Assembly (NCBI GenBank): GCA_910585455.1
Contig: CAJUEL010000033.1
Span: 1-55,289, forward strand
Source: an uncultured Eisenbergiella sp.
GTDB lineage: Bacteria > Bacillota > Clostridia > Lachnospirales > Lachnospiraceae
Reading direction: 5' to 3'
Length of the DNA: 55,289 nt
Shown here in pieces: positions 15,901-24,026 of the stretch. How positions within the stretch are numbered: the stretch's first letter is position 1; each line of letters starts with the position of its first letter. The notes beneath the pieces were generated by a model. The model searched no databases, was not told the DNA's origin, and worked only from the letters and a program-made list of their open reading frames with translations. Position numbers and translations under genes: made by a program.

Positions 15901-17457
15901 ATGAACAAAAAAATAAATACAGAAAACAGGGCTTTTCTCATGCTTGTATGGATTGCCATGGCAGTATACGGCTCCATCAATGTTCTGCTGGCTTTCTTTA
16001 TGAAAGACATCGTGGATTCGGCCACAGCGCGGAATATGGATTTGTTTTTGCGGGCAGTAATCGCCACGCTGTTTTTGGTAGTATTTGAATTTGGCATGGG
16101 CAATGTCAGCCGTTATTTTCTGCAGCTGTATTGTAAAAAGAATCTGCTTTCCCAAAAGGCAGGGCGGTATCGGAACGCCCTTTATGTCAGCAGTGCTGAC
16201 CGGACAGATATTGCCGCTTTTTCTACGGATGTGGAGCTTTTGTATTCCCAATACTACATGAATATCGCGCTGATCGCCTGCCATATCACCCAGCTGGCGC
16301 TGTCGGCCGCAGGGATTGTTTATATGAACTGGAAAATCGCGTTGATTGTGCTCGTCAGCACAGTGCTGCCCTTTGTGGTTCCCATGGTGTTTAGCGGAAA
16401 GCTACAGGCGAGCACGGATGCCTATCGAAAGTCCTCTGATTCCTATTTGGGCTTTGTGCAGGATTCGCTGAATGGCTTACAGGAAATCAGGGCTTACCAG
16501 GCGTTTCCTTTTTTTCTGAAAAAGCATGACCGTCTTAATGAAATGAATGAGCGGCAGCGTCTGAAAAACAGGATGTGGTTATCCTTCAACAGCACATTTT
16601 CCGCATTTGTCAGCACCTTATCATTTGTGGCGATCATGGCTTGCTGCGGGTATCTGACTTTGCAGGGGCAGGCTTCGATCGGTGTGCTCATCGCCGTGAC
16701 ACAGCTGATGAATACAGTCGTCGGACCGGTGGCACAGATTTCGGGCGAAATGGGACAGATACGGTCCGCCAAAAAGCTGGTGCGCCGTAACGCAGTGGAG
16801 ACACCTGCCGGGGGACAGACATTCCAAAAACAAATATCTGGCATCTGCCTTGCGGATGTGGGTTTTTCCTATGACAGTCAGAAACCGGTTTTTCAAAATC
16901 TGGATCTTTGCCTGGAGCGGGGGAAACGATATGCAATTATCGGGGAGAGCGGCGTGGGGAAATCTACATTGGCAAGGGTGATTTCCGGCGTGCAGCAGGG
17001 ATACACAGGAGCTGTCCGGGTATTGGATAGCTCCGGTGGGATATTGCCTGTTGATGAGCTGCCATATTATATCCAGTATGTGGCCCAGGAGCCGTATTTG
17101 TTCAGACTTTCCGCAAAAGAAAACGTATATCTGGGAGAAGAAGAGGGCGACGGGGATTGGCAGCACAAAATGGAGAGCCTTGGGCTGGAAGAGCTTTCCG
17201 GACAGGATTCTGCGGTTTTGTCTAACCGGGAGGGGATATCGGGGGGACAAAAGCAGAGGCTGGTAATAGCCCGCGCATTGAGCCATAAAACAGATGTGCT
17301 GATTTTGGATGAACCCACTGCCAATCTGGATAAAGCGACAGCCCGTAAGGTGATGCGTTATATTTTGGATTCCCCGTGTGGAATGATTATCGTTATCACG
17401 CACGACGAAAGTGATGAAATTCTTTCCCTGTTTGATGAAGTGATTCGATTAAAATAG
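15901..17457 (+). CDS. ABC transporter, fused permease and ATPase
   Basis: A 518-residue half-transporter of exporter type: about six membrane segments in residues 1-320, then an ATPase with Walker A GESGVGKST (348-356), signature ISGGQ (446-450), Walker B VLILDEP (about 466-472) and the H-loop VITHD (His 501). It lacks an N-terminal C39 peptidase domain, so any peptide substrate is not leader-cleaved by it. ATG 15901 is preceded by GGAAAGGG 11 bases away. It is the next gene after the regulator and peptide, making export of that peptide or of an antimicrobial plausible. Confidence 0.85.
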   Translation: MNKKINTENRAFLMLVWIAMAVYGSINVLLAFFMKDIVDSATARNMDLFLRAVIATLFLVVFEFGMGNVSRYFLQLYCKKNLLSQKAGRYRNALYVSSADRTDIAAFSTDVELLYSQYYMNIALIACHITQLALSAAGIVYMNWKIALIVLVSTVLPFVVPMVFSGKLQASTDAYRKSSDSYLGFVQDSLNGLQEIRAYQAFPFFLKKHDRLNEMNERQRLKNRMWLSFNSTFSAFVSTLSFVAIMACCGYLTLQGQASIGVLIAVTQLMNTVVGPVAQISGEMGQIRSAKKLVRRNAVETPAGGQTFQKQISGICLADVGFSYDSQKPVFQNLDLCLERGKRYAIIGESGVGKSTLARVISGVQQGYTGAVRVLDSSGGILPVDELPYYIQYVAQEPYLFRLSAKENVYLGEEEGDGDWQHKMESLGLEELSGQDSAVLSNREGISGGQKQRLVIARALSHKTDVLILDEPTANLDKATARKVMRYILDSPCGMIIVITHDESDEILSLFDEVIRLK

Positions 17458-17491
17458 GGCGGACGGATGAATTTGTCCTTTCGACAAACGG

Positions 17492-17543
17492 ACAGCGCCA
17501 GGCAGGCAAAAACACGCCATGTCCGGCGCTGTTTTGCCTGCTG
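17492..17543 (+). terminator. Terminator region after the ABC exporter
   Basis: GCAGGCAAAAACACGCC (17502-17518) pairs with GGCGCTGTTTTGCCTGC (17525-17541) with a mismatch. A smaller TTTGTC/GACAAA hairpin precedes it at 17473-17488. The stem carries its own U-rich side rather than a long trailing T-run. Confidence 0.5.
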
Positions 17544-17610
17544 TCTGATTTTCCTGTTTTGCCTGCCTGTTCCTGTCGCGGTCCGTTGCTGTGTTTGTGC
17601 CTCCCATTCG

Positions 17611-17657
17611 TTCTCTCCACCCCATGAAAAGTAACGTCCTGGCTGAACGGTTACTTT
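17611..17657. repeat. Inverted copy of the 12.2-kb repeat plus GTAAC palindrome
   Basis: 17611-17635 is the reverse complement of 12229-12253 with three mismatches in 25. AAAGTAAC (17628-17635) pairs with GTTACTTT (17650-17657), making it another member of the GTAAC palindrome family. With 12229-12253 it brackets the 5.4 kb regulator/RhuM/exporter island. Confidence 0.75.
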
Positions 17658-17674
17658 AAAGATGGGATTTTTTA

Positions 17675-17715
17675 TTGACAGTCTTTTGAGGAAATCCTAT
17701 AATATTTATTATAGG
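17675..17715 (+). promoter_or_regulatory. Consensus promoter with palindromic operator over -10
   Basis: TTGACA (17675-17680), 17 bases, TATAAT (17698-17703): both boxes match the sigma-A consensus fully. CCTATAATA (17696-17704) and TATTATAGG (17707-17715) form an inverted repeat centred on the -10, a likely repressor operator. The leader to the gene at 17893 is about 180 bases; I recognise no riboswitch in it. Confidence 0.85.
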
Positions 17716-17892
17716 AAATCTGATTCTACTAACTGTGAAAATTCTTTCGCCTGTCTTTTTTGTCCGTCAGGGAACGATCTTGGCTTTATCGCCAGCATTT
17801 TCACACGCAATTGATGTTGGCGGGCCAAAAACTGATATATGTCCAGAAGGGAATGTCATGTTTTGCGCTTTGCCGGAAATGGAGGAAAGCAT

Positions 17893-18327
17893 ATGGCTTA
17901 TACGCAAAAGAAACTGGAAGAACTGGACATTATCGACAATTTTTTAATGGATCAGCTCACCGCGGACGAGAACTTTGGTGGGAATGAGCAGATTCGCACA
18001 TTGCTCCGCTATATACAGGACAGTCGGGAGGAGAACGCCACGGATGAGGCGACAAAAGAACTGCACAGTTATGTCAAACAGGCAAAGGTGTCACCGGAGG
18101 TGAAACAGGCTTATATGAGATTTGAAGAGATTATTTATTATGAGCGGGAGGAGGCGGCTTTGGATACGCAAAGGCGTAATATTCTGGATTTTCTGGATGA
18201 CTACGGGAAAATACCTGAAAACCTGCGTATGCGCCTGCAAAAGACCGATGATCCGGAACTTTTAAAAAGATGGCTCAGGTTGGCAGCGAAAGCGGACAGT
18301 CTGGAAGATTTCATAAAGCGAATGTGA
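17893..18327 (+). CDS. Hypothetical protein, 144 residues
   Basis: Start ATG 17893 (MAYTQKKLEELDII) follows GGAGGAAA by 4 bases. The protein is charged and helical with no membrane segment. Its end, PELLKRWLRLAAKADSLEDF, resembles the C-terminal tails of Rpn-family and related Lachnospiraceae proteins (the leader of this gene is unlike those of the Rpn genes here). No catalytic motif is visible. The strong promoter with an operator indicates a regulated, real gene. Function unknown. Confidence 0.7.
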   Translation: MAYTQKKLEELDIIDNFLMDQLTADENFGGNEQIRTLLRYIQDSREENATDEATKELHSYVKQAKVSPEVKQAYMRFEEIIYYEREEAALDTQRRNILDFLDDYGKIPENLRMRLQKTDDPELLKRWLRLAAKADSLEDFIKRM

Positions 18328-18398
18328 ACCGTTCTGCCCGCCTGGCGCTTCGCTGCCTCCGGTCATTCTATTCCATCCGTGTAAGATAATTTTTCCCG

Positions 18399-18428
18399 GT
18401 AACAGTTCTGACGAGTCTGAACGGTTAC
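18399..18428. repeat. GTAAC-family palindrome upstream of ddl
   Basis: GTAACAGTTCTGAC pairs with GTCTGAACGGTTAC with two mismatches and a two-base loop. It lies between the hypothetical gene and the ddl promoter and may act as a terminator for the former. Confidence 0.75.
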
Positions 18429-18457
18429 GTTCCCCGGAAATCTTTTTGGCAAAAAAC

Positions 18458-18486
18458 TTTACGCCCCGCCAATTTGAGCGTATACT
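18458..18486 (+). promoter_or_regulatory. Promoter of ddl-murF
   Basis: TTTACG (18458-18463), 17 bases, TATACT (18481-18486), about 75 bases before the ddl start. Confidence 0.5.
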
Positions 18487-18565
18487 ATACAAACAGGGCA
18501 TCGCGCAAATTGCCGGGAAGGCGAAGCAGAGACGATGCAATACAGGAGGGCAAAAGGAGAGCACT

Positions 18566-19594
18566 ATGAAGGTGGTCGTATTGGCTGGCGGAATCAGCAC
18601 GGAAAGGGATGTTTCCCTCAGCTCGGGGAAAATGATCTATCAGGCGGTAAAGAGACTGGGGCATCAGGCGGTGCTCCTGGACGTATATCTGGGCATGGAA
18701 CGGGAGGACATAGAGACCATATTTGAAAGCGATGAGGACTTCGCGAAAGACATCGCAGACGTAAAGGAGATCAACCCGGACATCAGCGCGGTGAAGGCGA
18801 TGCGCAGGGACGGCGGAAAAAGCTATTTCGGACCGAATGTGATCCGCATCTGCCAGATGGCGGACGTGGTTTTTCTGGGGCTGCACGGCGAGGATGGAGA
18901 GAACGGCAAGGTGCAGGCGGCATTTGACCTGTTGGGCATCCGTTACACCGGCACCGATTTTGTCAGCAGCGCCCTGTCCATGGACAAGAGCCTGGCGAAG
19001 GAGCTGTTTATGCAAAACGGCATTCCCACGCCGGCAGGGACTGTGGTGAAAAGGGGACAGCAAGGGAAAACGCGGATTCCCCTCCCCTGCGTGGTGAAGG
19101 TTTGTTCTGGCGGTTCCTCCATCGGCGTTTCCATCGCGCGTAATGAGGACGAATATGAAGCGGCGCTGCAGGATGCGTTCCGGTATGATGACGAGGTGAT
19201 TGTGGAGCAGTACATTGAGGGACGGGAGCTGACCTGCTGCGTCCTTGATGGGAAAGCGCTGCCTATCGTGGAGATCGTGCCGAAGGAAGGCTTTTACGAT
19301 TATAAAAATAAATATCAGGCGGGCGCGACAGAGGAGCTTTGTCCTGCGCCCATTTCGGAGGAGAGCACCCGCAGGATTCAGAAGATCTCGGAGGACGTGT
19401 TCCGCGTTCTGCGCCTGAAAAAATATGCCCGCATGGATTTCATGATGGATCAGGACGGGAATCCTTATTGTCTGGAGGCGAACACGCTGCCGGGCATGAC
19501 GCCCACCTCCCTGATTCCCCAGGAAGCGGCGGCGGTCGGCATCAGCTATGACCAGCTTTGCCAGAAAATCATCGATATGGCATTGGAGGATTAA
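18566..19594 (+). CDS. ddl: D-alanine--D-alanine ligase
   Basis: A 342-residue ATP-grasp ligase that joins two D-alanines for peptidoglycan precursors in the cytoplasm. MKVVVLAGGISTERDVS is the N-terminal substrate loop; LGLHGEDGENGKVQ, SALSMDKSLAKELF, the glycine-rich SGGSSIGVS ATP loop, and ARMDFMMDQDG...CLEANTLPGMT metal-binding blocks follow in normal order. ATG 18566 has AAAGGAG 6 bases upstream; upstream in-frame starts lack this. murF follows after 9 bases, so the two form the usual D-Ala-D-Ala module. Confidence 0.93.
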   Translation: MKVVVLAGGISTERDVSLSSGKMIYQAVKRLGHQAVLLDVYLGMEREDIETIFESDEDFAKDIADVKEINPDISAVKAMRRDGGKSYFGPNVIRICQMADVVFLGLHGEDGENGKVQAAFDLLGIRYTGTDFVSSALSMDKSLAKELFMQNGIPTPAGTVVKRGQQGKTRIPLPCVVKVCSGGSSIGVSIARNEDEYEAALQDAFRYDDEVIVEQYIEGRELTCCVLDGKALPIVEIVPKEGFYDYKNKYQAGATEELCPAPISEESTRRIQKISEDVFRVLRLKKYARMDFMMDQDGNPYCLEANTLPGMTPTSLIPQEAAAVGISYDQLCQKIIDMALED

Positions 19595-19603
19595 CGGATT
19601 ATC

Positions 19604-21019
19604 ATGAAAAATATGACGTTATGGAATATTGCGCGGGCATGTCACGGACGGTTTGTGATTCCGACGAAGAAAAGGGGAGAGGCAGTCTGTCCAAAGGCGG
19701 GAATGGGTGTGATCCGCTCTGCGTCCAATCTGGAGGCGGCGGGCGTGGTGCTGGATTCCCGCAAGGTGGAACCGGGCTTTGTATTTGTGGCGACGGTGGG
19801 AGAGAAGGCGGACGGACACGATTTTATTCCTGAGGTTTTTGCGAAGGGCGCAATCGGCGTGGTCTGTGAAAAGGAGCCTGAGCCCCTGCCTGGTCCCTGC
19901 ATCATCGTGGAGGACAGCTTTAAGGCGCTGCGGGATATTGCGGAATTTTACAGGCAGCAGAGGCCGATTCCCCTGGTGGGCATCACGGGGAGCGTGGGAA
20001 AAACCAGCACGAAGGAATTCATCGCTTCCGTGCTTTCACAGAAATATAAAATCCATAAAACGGTGGGCAATTATAACAATGAGGTGGGGGTGCCCCTGAC
20101 GCTGTTGGCCATGCCAGAGGATGCAGAGGTTGCGGTGGTGGAAATGGGAATCAACCATTTCGGGGAAATGCACCGTTTAAGTCAGGTGGCAAAGCCTGAC
20201 ATCTGTGTCATGACAAATATCGGGCAGTGCCATCTGGAATTTCTGGGCAGCAGGGATGGGATTTTAAAAGCAAAATCCGAGATTTTCGACTGCATGAATC
20301 CGGACGGTTATGTATGTGTAAACGGGGATGACGATAAGCTTGTGACGATCGGGCAGGTGCATGGAAAAAGGCCCGTCCGCTTCGGTCTTTCCAAGGAAAA
20401 TGATATTTACGCGGATGAAATTGTGAGCAGGGGACTGCTGGGCAGCACGGCGGTGATTCACACAAAGGACCAAAGCTTTCCGGTTTCGGTTCCCCTGCCC
20501 GGCGCGCATATGGTCATGAACGCGCTGGCGGCGACTGCCGTCGGGCTTCGTATGGGGCTTACGGCAGAGCAGATCGCGGAGGGCATTGCAGAGGTGCAGG
20601 CGGTCAGCGGCAGAAGCCGGGTGGTGCAGGCGGGGGAGCTGGTGCTGATCGACGACTGTTATAACGCGAACCCGGTTTCCGTCAAGGCGGCGATCGATCT
20701 TTTGGGGCTGGCGTCCGGCAGAAAGGTGGCTGTGCTGGGGGATATGTTTGAGCTGGGGGAAAAGGAAAAGGAGCTGCACGGCGAGGTTGGCAGATATGCG
20801 GCGCAGCACGGTGTGGACTGCCTGCTGTGTGCCGGAGGCCTGTCCGAAAGCATGTGCCGGGCCGCGCGGGAAGCCGGGCTTTTACAGGCGCATCACTTTG
20901 CGGACCGGGATGCGCTGCTGGAATCGATCCGCAGCTTTTTGCAGCCGGGGGATTCGGTGCTGATCAAGGCATCCCATAGCATGGGATATGAAAGGATTGT
21001 GCAAAAGCTGGAGCATTAA
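19604..21019 (+). CDS. murF: UDP-N-acetylmuramoyl-tripeptide--D-Ala-D-Ala ligase
   Basis: A 471-residue Mur ligase that adds D-Ala-D-Ala to the UDP-MurNAc tripeptide. The ATP loop is GITGSVGKTSTKE (near residue 127); GNYNNEVGVPLTLL and EMGINHFGEMHRL are typical MurF blocks; DDCYNANPVS and GDMFELGEKEKELH mark the C-terminal domain. It follows ddl in the same transcript. The last codons (KLEH, stop) lie inside a 30-base perfect palindrome shared with the convergent MATE gene. Confidence 0.93.
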   Translation: MKNMTLWNIARACHGRFVIPTKKRGEAVCPKAGMGVIRSASNLEAAGVVLDSRKVEPGFVFVATVGEKADGHDFIPEVFAKGAIGVVCEKEPEPLPGPCIIVEDSFKALRDIAEFYRQQRPIPLVGITGSVGKTSTKEFIASVLSQKYKIHKTVGNYNNEVGVPLTLLAMPEDAEVAVVEMGINHFGEMHRLSQVAKPDICVMTNIGQCHLEFLGSRDGILKAKSEIFDCMNPDGYVCVNGDDDKLVTIGQVHGKRPVRFGLSKENDIYADEIVSRGLLGSTAVIHTKDQSFPVSVPLPGAHMVMNALAATAVGLRMGLTAEQIAEGIAEVQAVSGRSRVVQAGELVLIDDCYNANPVSVKAAIDLLGLASGRKVAVLGDMFELGEKEKELHGEVGRYAAQHGVDCLLCAGGLSESMCRAAREAGLLQAHHFADRDALLESIRSFLQPGDSVLIKASHSMGYERIVQKLEH

Positions 21020-21032
21020 TGCTCCAGCTTTT
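21003..21032. terminator. Palindromic bidirectional terminator spanning two stop codons
   Basis: A 30-base perfect palindrome (AAAAGCTGGAGCATT and its complement) centred between 21017 and 21018. It ends in A4/T4 on either side, so both convergent mRNAs end their stems in U4. The stop codons of murF and the MATE gene overlap at its centre. Confidence 0.9.
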
Positions 21033-22374
21033 CAAATCCGTGTATCCAGTCCGCTTTCAAAAAGTAGGTCAGGAATACGATGGAGCTCAATGTCCAGGTC
21101 AGCGGATACGCCCAGAACACGGTGCGGATGACGGGAAAAAACCGCACCGCCACCGTGATATAGGTCACGCGGATGATGCACCAGCAGACCATCATGGTGT
21201 ACATGGGAACCACCGCCTTTCCGGCGCCGCGCATGATGCCGGCGACGCAATGAGAGAAGGCGAGCAGGAAATAAAACAGGGTTACGGTGTGCGCCTGCTG
21301 CACGCCGAAGGCGACCACATCGGGATCGTTATTGAAGGCGGCGATCAGGTATGGCGAAAGGAAATAAATGCAGACGCCGATGATTTCCGCCAGTGAGATG
21401 GAACAGAGAATGCCGAAGCGCGCGCCCTTTTTCGCCCGGTCATATTGCTTCGCCCCCAGGTTCTGGCTGACAAAGGTCATGAGGGACATGGAAAAGCAGG
21501 TGACGGGCAGAAAGCCGAAGCCTTCGATTTTGGAATAAGCGCCGCAACCCGCCATCGCCAGCTTGCCGAAGCTGTTGATATTGCTTTGCACCACCACGTT
21601 TGCCAGGGAAATGATGGAATTCTGGATGCCGGAGGGCAGACCGTTGTGAATGATCTGCTTTAGCATGACAGAGTCAAAGCGGATTTTCCGCAGGGAAACG
21701 CGGTAGTCCTCCGGGCTGTGCAGAAGCCTGCGCAGGCACAGCATGGCGCTGGTGAACTGGGAAATGATGGTCGCCAGCGCGGCGCTTCCCACACCGAAGC
21801 GGAATACGCCCACGAAGAGCAGATCCAGCGCGATGTTGATCAGGGAGGAAATGATCAGGTAATAGAGCGGATGCCGGCTGTCGCCGATGGACTGCAAAAT
21901 GCCCACCAGCACGTTATACATGACGAACGCCAGCGAGCCGCAGAAGTAAATGCGGAAATAGAGGACGGAGTTGGGCATCACCTCTGCAGGGGTGCCCATC
22001 CACACCAGCAGCCTGGGCGCCAGTAAAAGTCCGATCACGGTCAGGGCAGCGCCGGCGGACAGCCCAAAGGCGATGTCCGTATGGATCGCCCGCTGCACAT
22101 GCTCAATCTGACGCGCGCCGTAGTAGCGCGCCACCACAACGCCAGCGCCCATGGCGATCCCGTTGAAAAAGCCTACCATCAAAAAGATGAGGCTGCCGGA
22201 GGAGCTGACGGCGGCGAGGGCGTCGCTGCCCAGAAAGTTGCCGACGATCAGAGAATCCGCGGTGTTATACAGCTGCTGGAATAAATTTCCCAGAAAAAGA
22301 GGGAACGCGAACGTGATGATTTTCTTCCAGATCGGCCCCTCGGTCATAAGCGTGTTTGATTTATGTGTATGCAT
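21016..22374 (-). CDS. MATE family efflux transporter
   Basis: A 452-residue, 12-helix multidrug and toxic compound extrusion protein using a cation gradient. It has the MATE opening TEGPIWKKIITFAFPLFLGN, QQLYNTADSLIVGNFLGSDALAA, and a second half beginning NGLPSGIQNSIISLANV. I prefer ATG 22374 (MHTHKSNTLMTEGP), as in relatives; an upstream ATG at 22404 falls within a hairpin (22392-22414). It converges on murF. Confidence 0.88.
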   Translation of the reverse strand: MHTHKSNTLMTEGPIWKKIITFAFPLFLGNLFQQLYNTADSLIVGNFLGSDALAAVSSSGSLIFLMVGFFNGIAMGAGVVVARYYGARQIEHVQRAIHTDIAFGLSAGAALTVIGLLLAPRLLVWMGTPAEVMPNSVLYFRIYFCGSLAFVMYNVLVGILQSIGDSRHPLYYLIISSLINIALDLLFVGVFRFGVGSAALATIISQFTSAMLCLRRLLHSPEDYRVSLRKIRFDSVMLKQIIHNGLPSGIQNSIISLANVVVQSNINSFGKLAMAGCGAYSKIEGFGFLPVTCFSMSLMTFVSQNLGAKQYDRAKKGARFGILCSISLAEIIGVCIYFLSPYLIAAFNNDPDVVAFGVQQAHTVTLFYFLLAFSHCVAGIMRGAGKAVVPMYTMMVCWCIIRVTYITVAVRFFPVIRTVFWAYPLTWTLSSIVFLTYFLKADWIHGFEKLEH

Positions 22375-22391
22375 TTCATTTCCCGGAAAAA

Positions 22392-22414
22392 GACCTGTCC
22401 TCATGCAGACAGGT
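22392..22414. repeat. CAGACAGGTC hairpin
   Basis: GACCTGTC (22392-22399) pairs with GACAGGTC (22407-22414). It shares the CAGACCTGTC core of the dispersed palindromes and lies in the MATE leader. Confidence 0.6.
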
Positions 22415-22458
22415 CCGACGGGTTCCCCCTTTCTTGTATCTCTGTTAAAAAACCGGAA

Positions 22459-22480
22459 CTATTCAGATTTGTCTGAATAG
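22459..22480. repeat. Dispersed palindrome forming the plsC 3' end
   Basis: CTATTCAGA (22459-22467) pairs with TCTGAATAG (22472-22480). It supplies the last codons and stop of plsC (YSDKSE, stop). Confidence 0.8.
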
Positions 22481-23217
22481 CTGCCAAAAGCTTCTTTATT
22501 TTTAAAATACATGGTCTTAATCTCACTTAAAACTCTGTCGGAAAGCTGCTTCTTCTCATCCCGGCTCAAATTCCTTGTATCAATCGGTTCCCCGTACTCG
22601 ATGATCACGCGCGCCTTTTTGATTTTGGGCAGATGGTTTTCGAAAATCTCTCCCGCGTTCACAATCGCCATCGGGACGACAGGGCAGCCGGACTTTTCCG
22701 CCATTTTCAGGCTCCCTGCGTGGAACGGAAGGAAGGTATCCTCCACCCGGTTTCTGGTGCCCTCCGGAAAGACGCAGATGGAAATGCCGCTTTTCATCTT
22801 GTCGATGGCGGCGAGGATGGTTTTCATGCCCTCCTTTACGTCGTCGCGGTCCAGAAAAAGACAGTGCAGGTTTTTCATCCAGTTGACCAGCAGCGGATAG
22901 CGCAGCATCTCCTTCTTGGCGATGTAGCCTGTGGGACGGGGCACGCGCACATAGGTCATCAGGATGTCAAAGTAGCTGCGGTGATTGCCCACATACAAAA
23001 CTGCCGTGTCCTGCGGGATGCGTTCTTCTCCCAGATATGTGATCTGTGTGCCTGCGATTTTTAAGCAGACCCGAAACGCCCAGTTGACGATGGCGAGGGA
23101 ACTTCTGTTTTTCAGCTCCATGTTATATTTGCCGATGATCCATTCTGCAATCAGCAGCGGAATGCTCAGCACCAGAAACAGTATGACGAAGGTAGCAACG
23201 CCGATAAAACGTATCAT
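22459..23217 (-). CDS. plsC: 1-acyl-glycerol-3-phosphate acyltransferase
   Basis: A 252-residue membrane-associated acyltransferase that makes phosphatidic acid from lysophosphatidic acid. An N-terminal hydrophobic segment (about residues 6-27) precedes NHRSYFD (the HX4D catalytic motif), LFLDRDD, FPEGTRNR (substrate binding) and VPMAIVNAGE. GGGAG lies before ATG 23217. Its final residues are encoded within a dispersed CTATTCAGA palindrome, which suggests the repeat landed at, and changed, the gene end. Confidence 0.9.
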   Translation of the reverse strand: MIRFIGVATFVILFLVLSIPLLIAEWIIGKYNMELKNRSSLAIVNWAFRVCLKIAGTQITYLGEERIPQDTAVLYVGNHRSYFDILMTYVRVPRPTGYIAKKEMLRYPLLVNWMKNLHCLFLDRDDVKEGMKTILAAIDKMKSGISICVFPEGTRNRVEDTFLPFHAGSLKMAEKSGCPVVPMAIVNAGEIFENHLPKIKKARVIIEYGEPIDTRNLSRDEKKQLSDRVLSEIKTMYFKNKEAFGSYSDKSE

Positions 23218-23411
23218 TTGATCTCCCGTCCGCCCGGTATATGGGGCACGCGCATTTCCTGAAGCGGTTTCCGGACAGCGATGTGCACAGAAAACATCAG
23301 GATAACTCCAGTATAGTCTCCTGACAGGGAAAATGCAAGACCCTGTGCGTAGTTCGCATAGGACAGGCAGGTTTTTTCATAGATTGGTAAAAAAGAGCGG
23401 GACTGTTCGAA

Positions 23412-23819
23412 ATGAAAAAAAGGATGTGCATGTTGGCTGCGTTTCTTTTGACCGCTGTTTTGGCGGCAGGCTGTGGATTCGGGAAGGAGCAGGAGGCGCG
23501 GACGAATCTGGAGTTTACTGTTGTGGATGAGGAACGGCTGCCGGAGGAATTAAAAAAGCTGGTGAATGACAAGAAGGAGGAGGTTTTTAAGCTGACCTAT
23601 GCGGACGGCGGGTATCTGTATCTGTGTGTGGGATATGGGAAGCAGGAGACGGGCGGGTATAGCATTACGGTCAACGAGCTGTATGCGACGGAAAATGCGG
23701 TCTGTCTGGACACGAATCTGATTGGACCGAAGGAAACGGAAGCGCAGGGAGAAAACCCTTCCTATCCGTATATTGTGATCAAAACGCCTTTCGTGGATAA
23801 AACGGTGGTCTTTGACTGA
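23412..23819 (+). CDS. Lipoprotein with PrcB C-terminal-like domain
   Basis: A 135-residue lipoprotein. The signal peptide ends in LAAGC, with Cys 21 as the lipid site. The mature part includes GGYSITVNELYAT and the ending PYIVIKTPFVDKTVVFD, which resembles the PrcB C-terminal domain of protease-complex regulators. It would sit on the outer face of the membrane. Exact function is unknown. It stands alone between plsC and pyrC. Confidence 0.75.
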   Translation: MKKRMCMLAAFLLTAVLAAGCGFGKEQEARTNLEFTVVDEERLPEELKKLVNDKKEEVFKLTYADGGYLYLCVGYGKQETGGYSITVNELYATENAVCLDTNLIGPKETEAQGENPSYPYIVIKTPFVDKTVVFD

Positions 23820-23874
23820 ATTTCGTGTTATGATGAGAAAGAAAACGGGTGCTTTGGCCGGGCGGCCGGGCGAA

Positions 23875-24013
23875 CTGCAGAAGAGGCGGAAAGTGGGCGG
23901 GTGCATCCGCATATAATTTTTCGCCCCTTCTGCAGTCCACACTGTTGGGAAAGATGGAGAAGTTTGGAAATAAATTTCCAAACTATTGATTGGTATGCGC
24001 GCTAAAGCGCGCA
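23875..24013 (+). promoter_or_regulatory. Structured leader of pyrC with three hairpins
   Basis: CTGCAGAAGAGGCG (23875-23888) pairs with CGCCCCTTCTGCAG (23922-23935) with one mismatch. AGTTTGGAAA (23961-23970) pairs with TTTCCAAACT (23975-23984). TGCGCGCT (23996-24003) pairs with AGCGCGCA (24006-24013), right against the ribosome site of pyrC. No PyrR-box identity is claimed; the layout suggests control by RNA structure. Confidence 0.5.
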
Positions 24014-24026
24014 CGGGGTATAAAAT

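Noticed and set aside
17710..17892. Riboswitch in the long leader of the 144-residue gene
   Set aside because: Only weak stems (GCCAGCAT/ATGTTGGC) are seen and no known riboswitch core is recognised.
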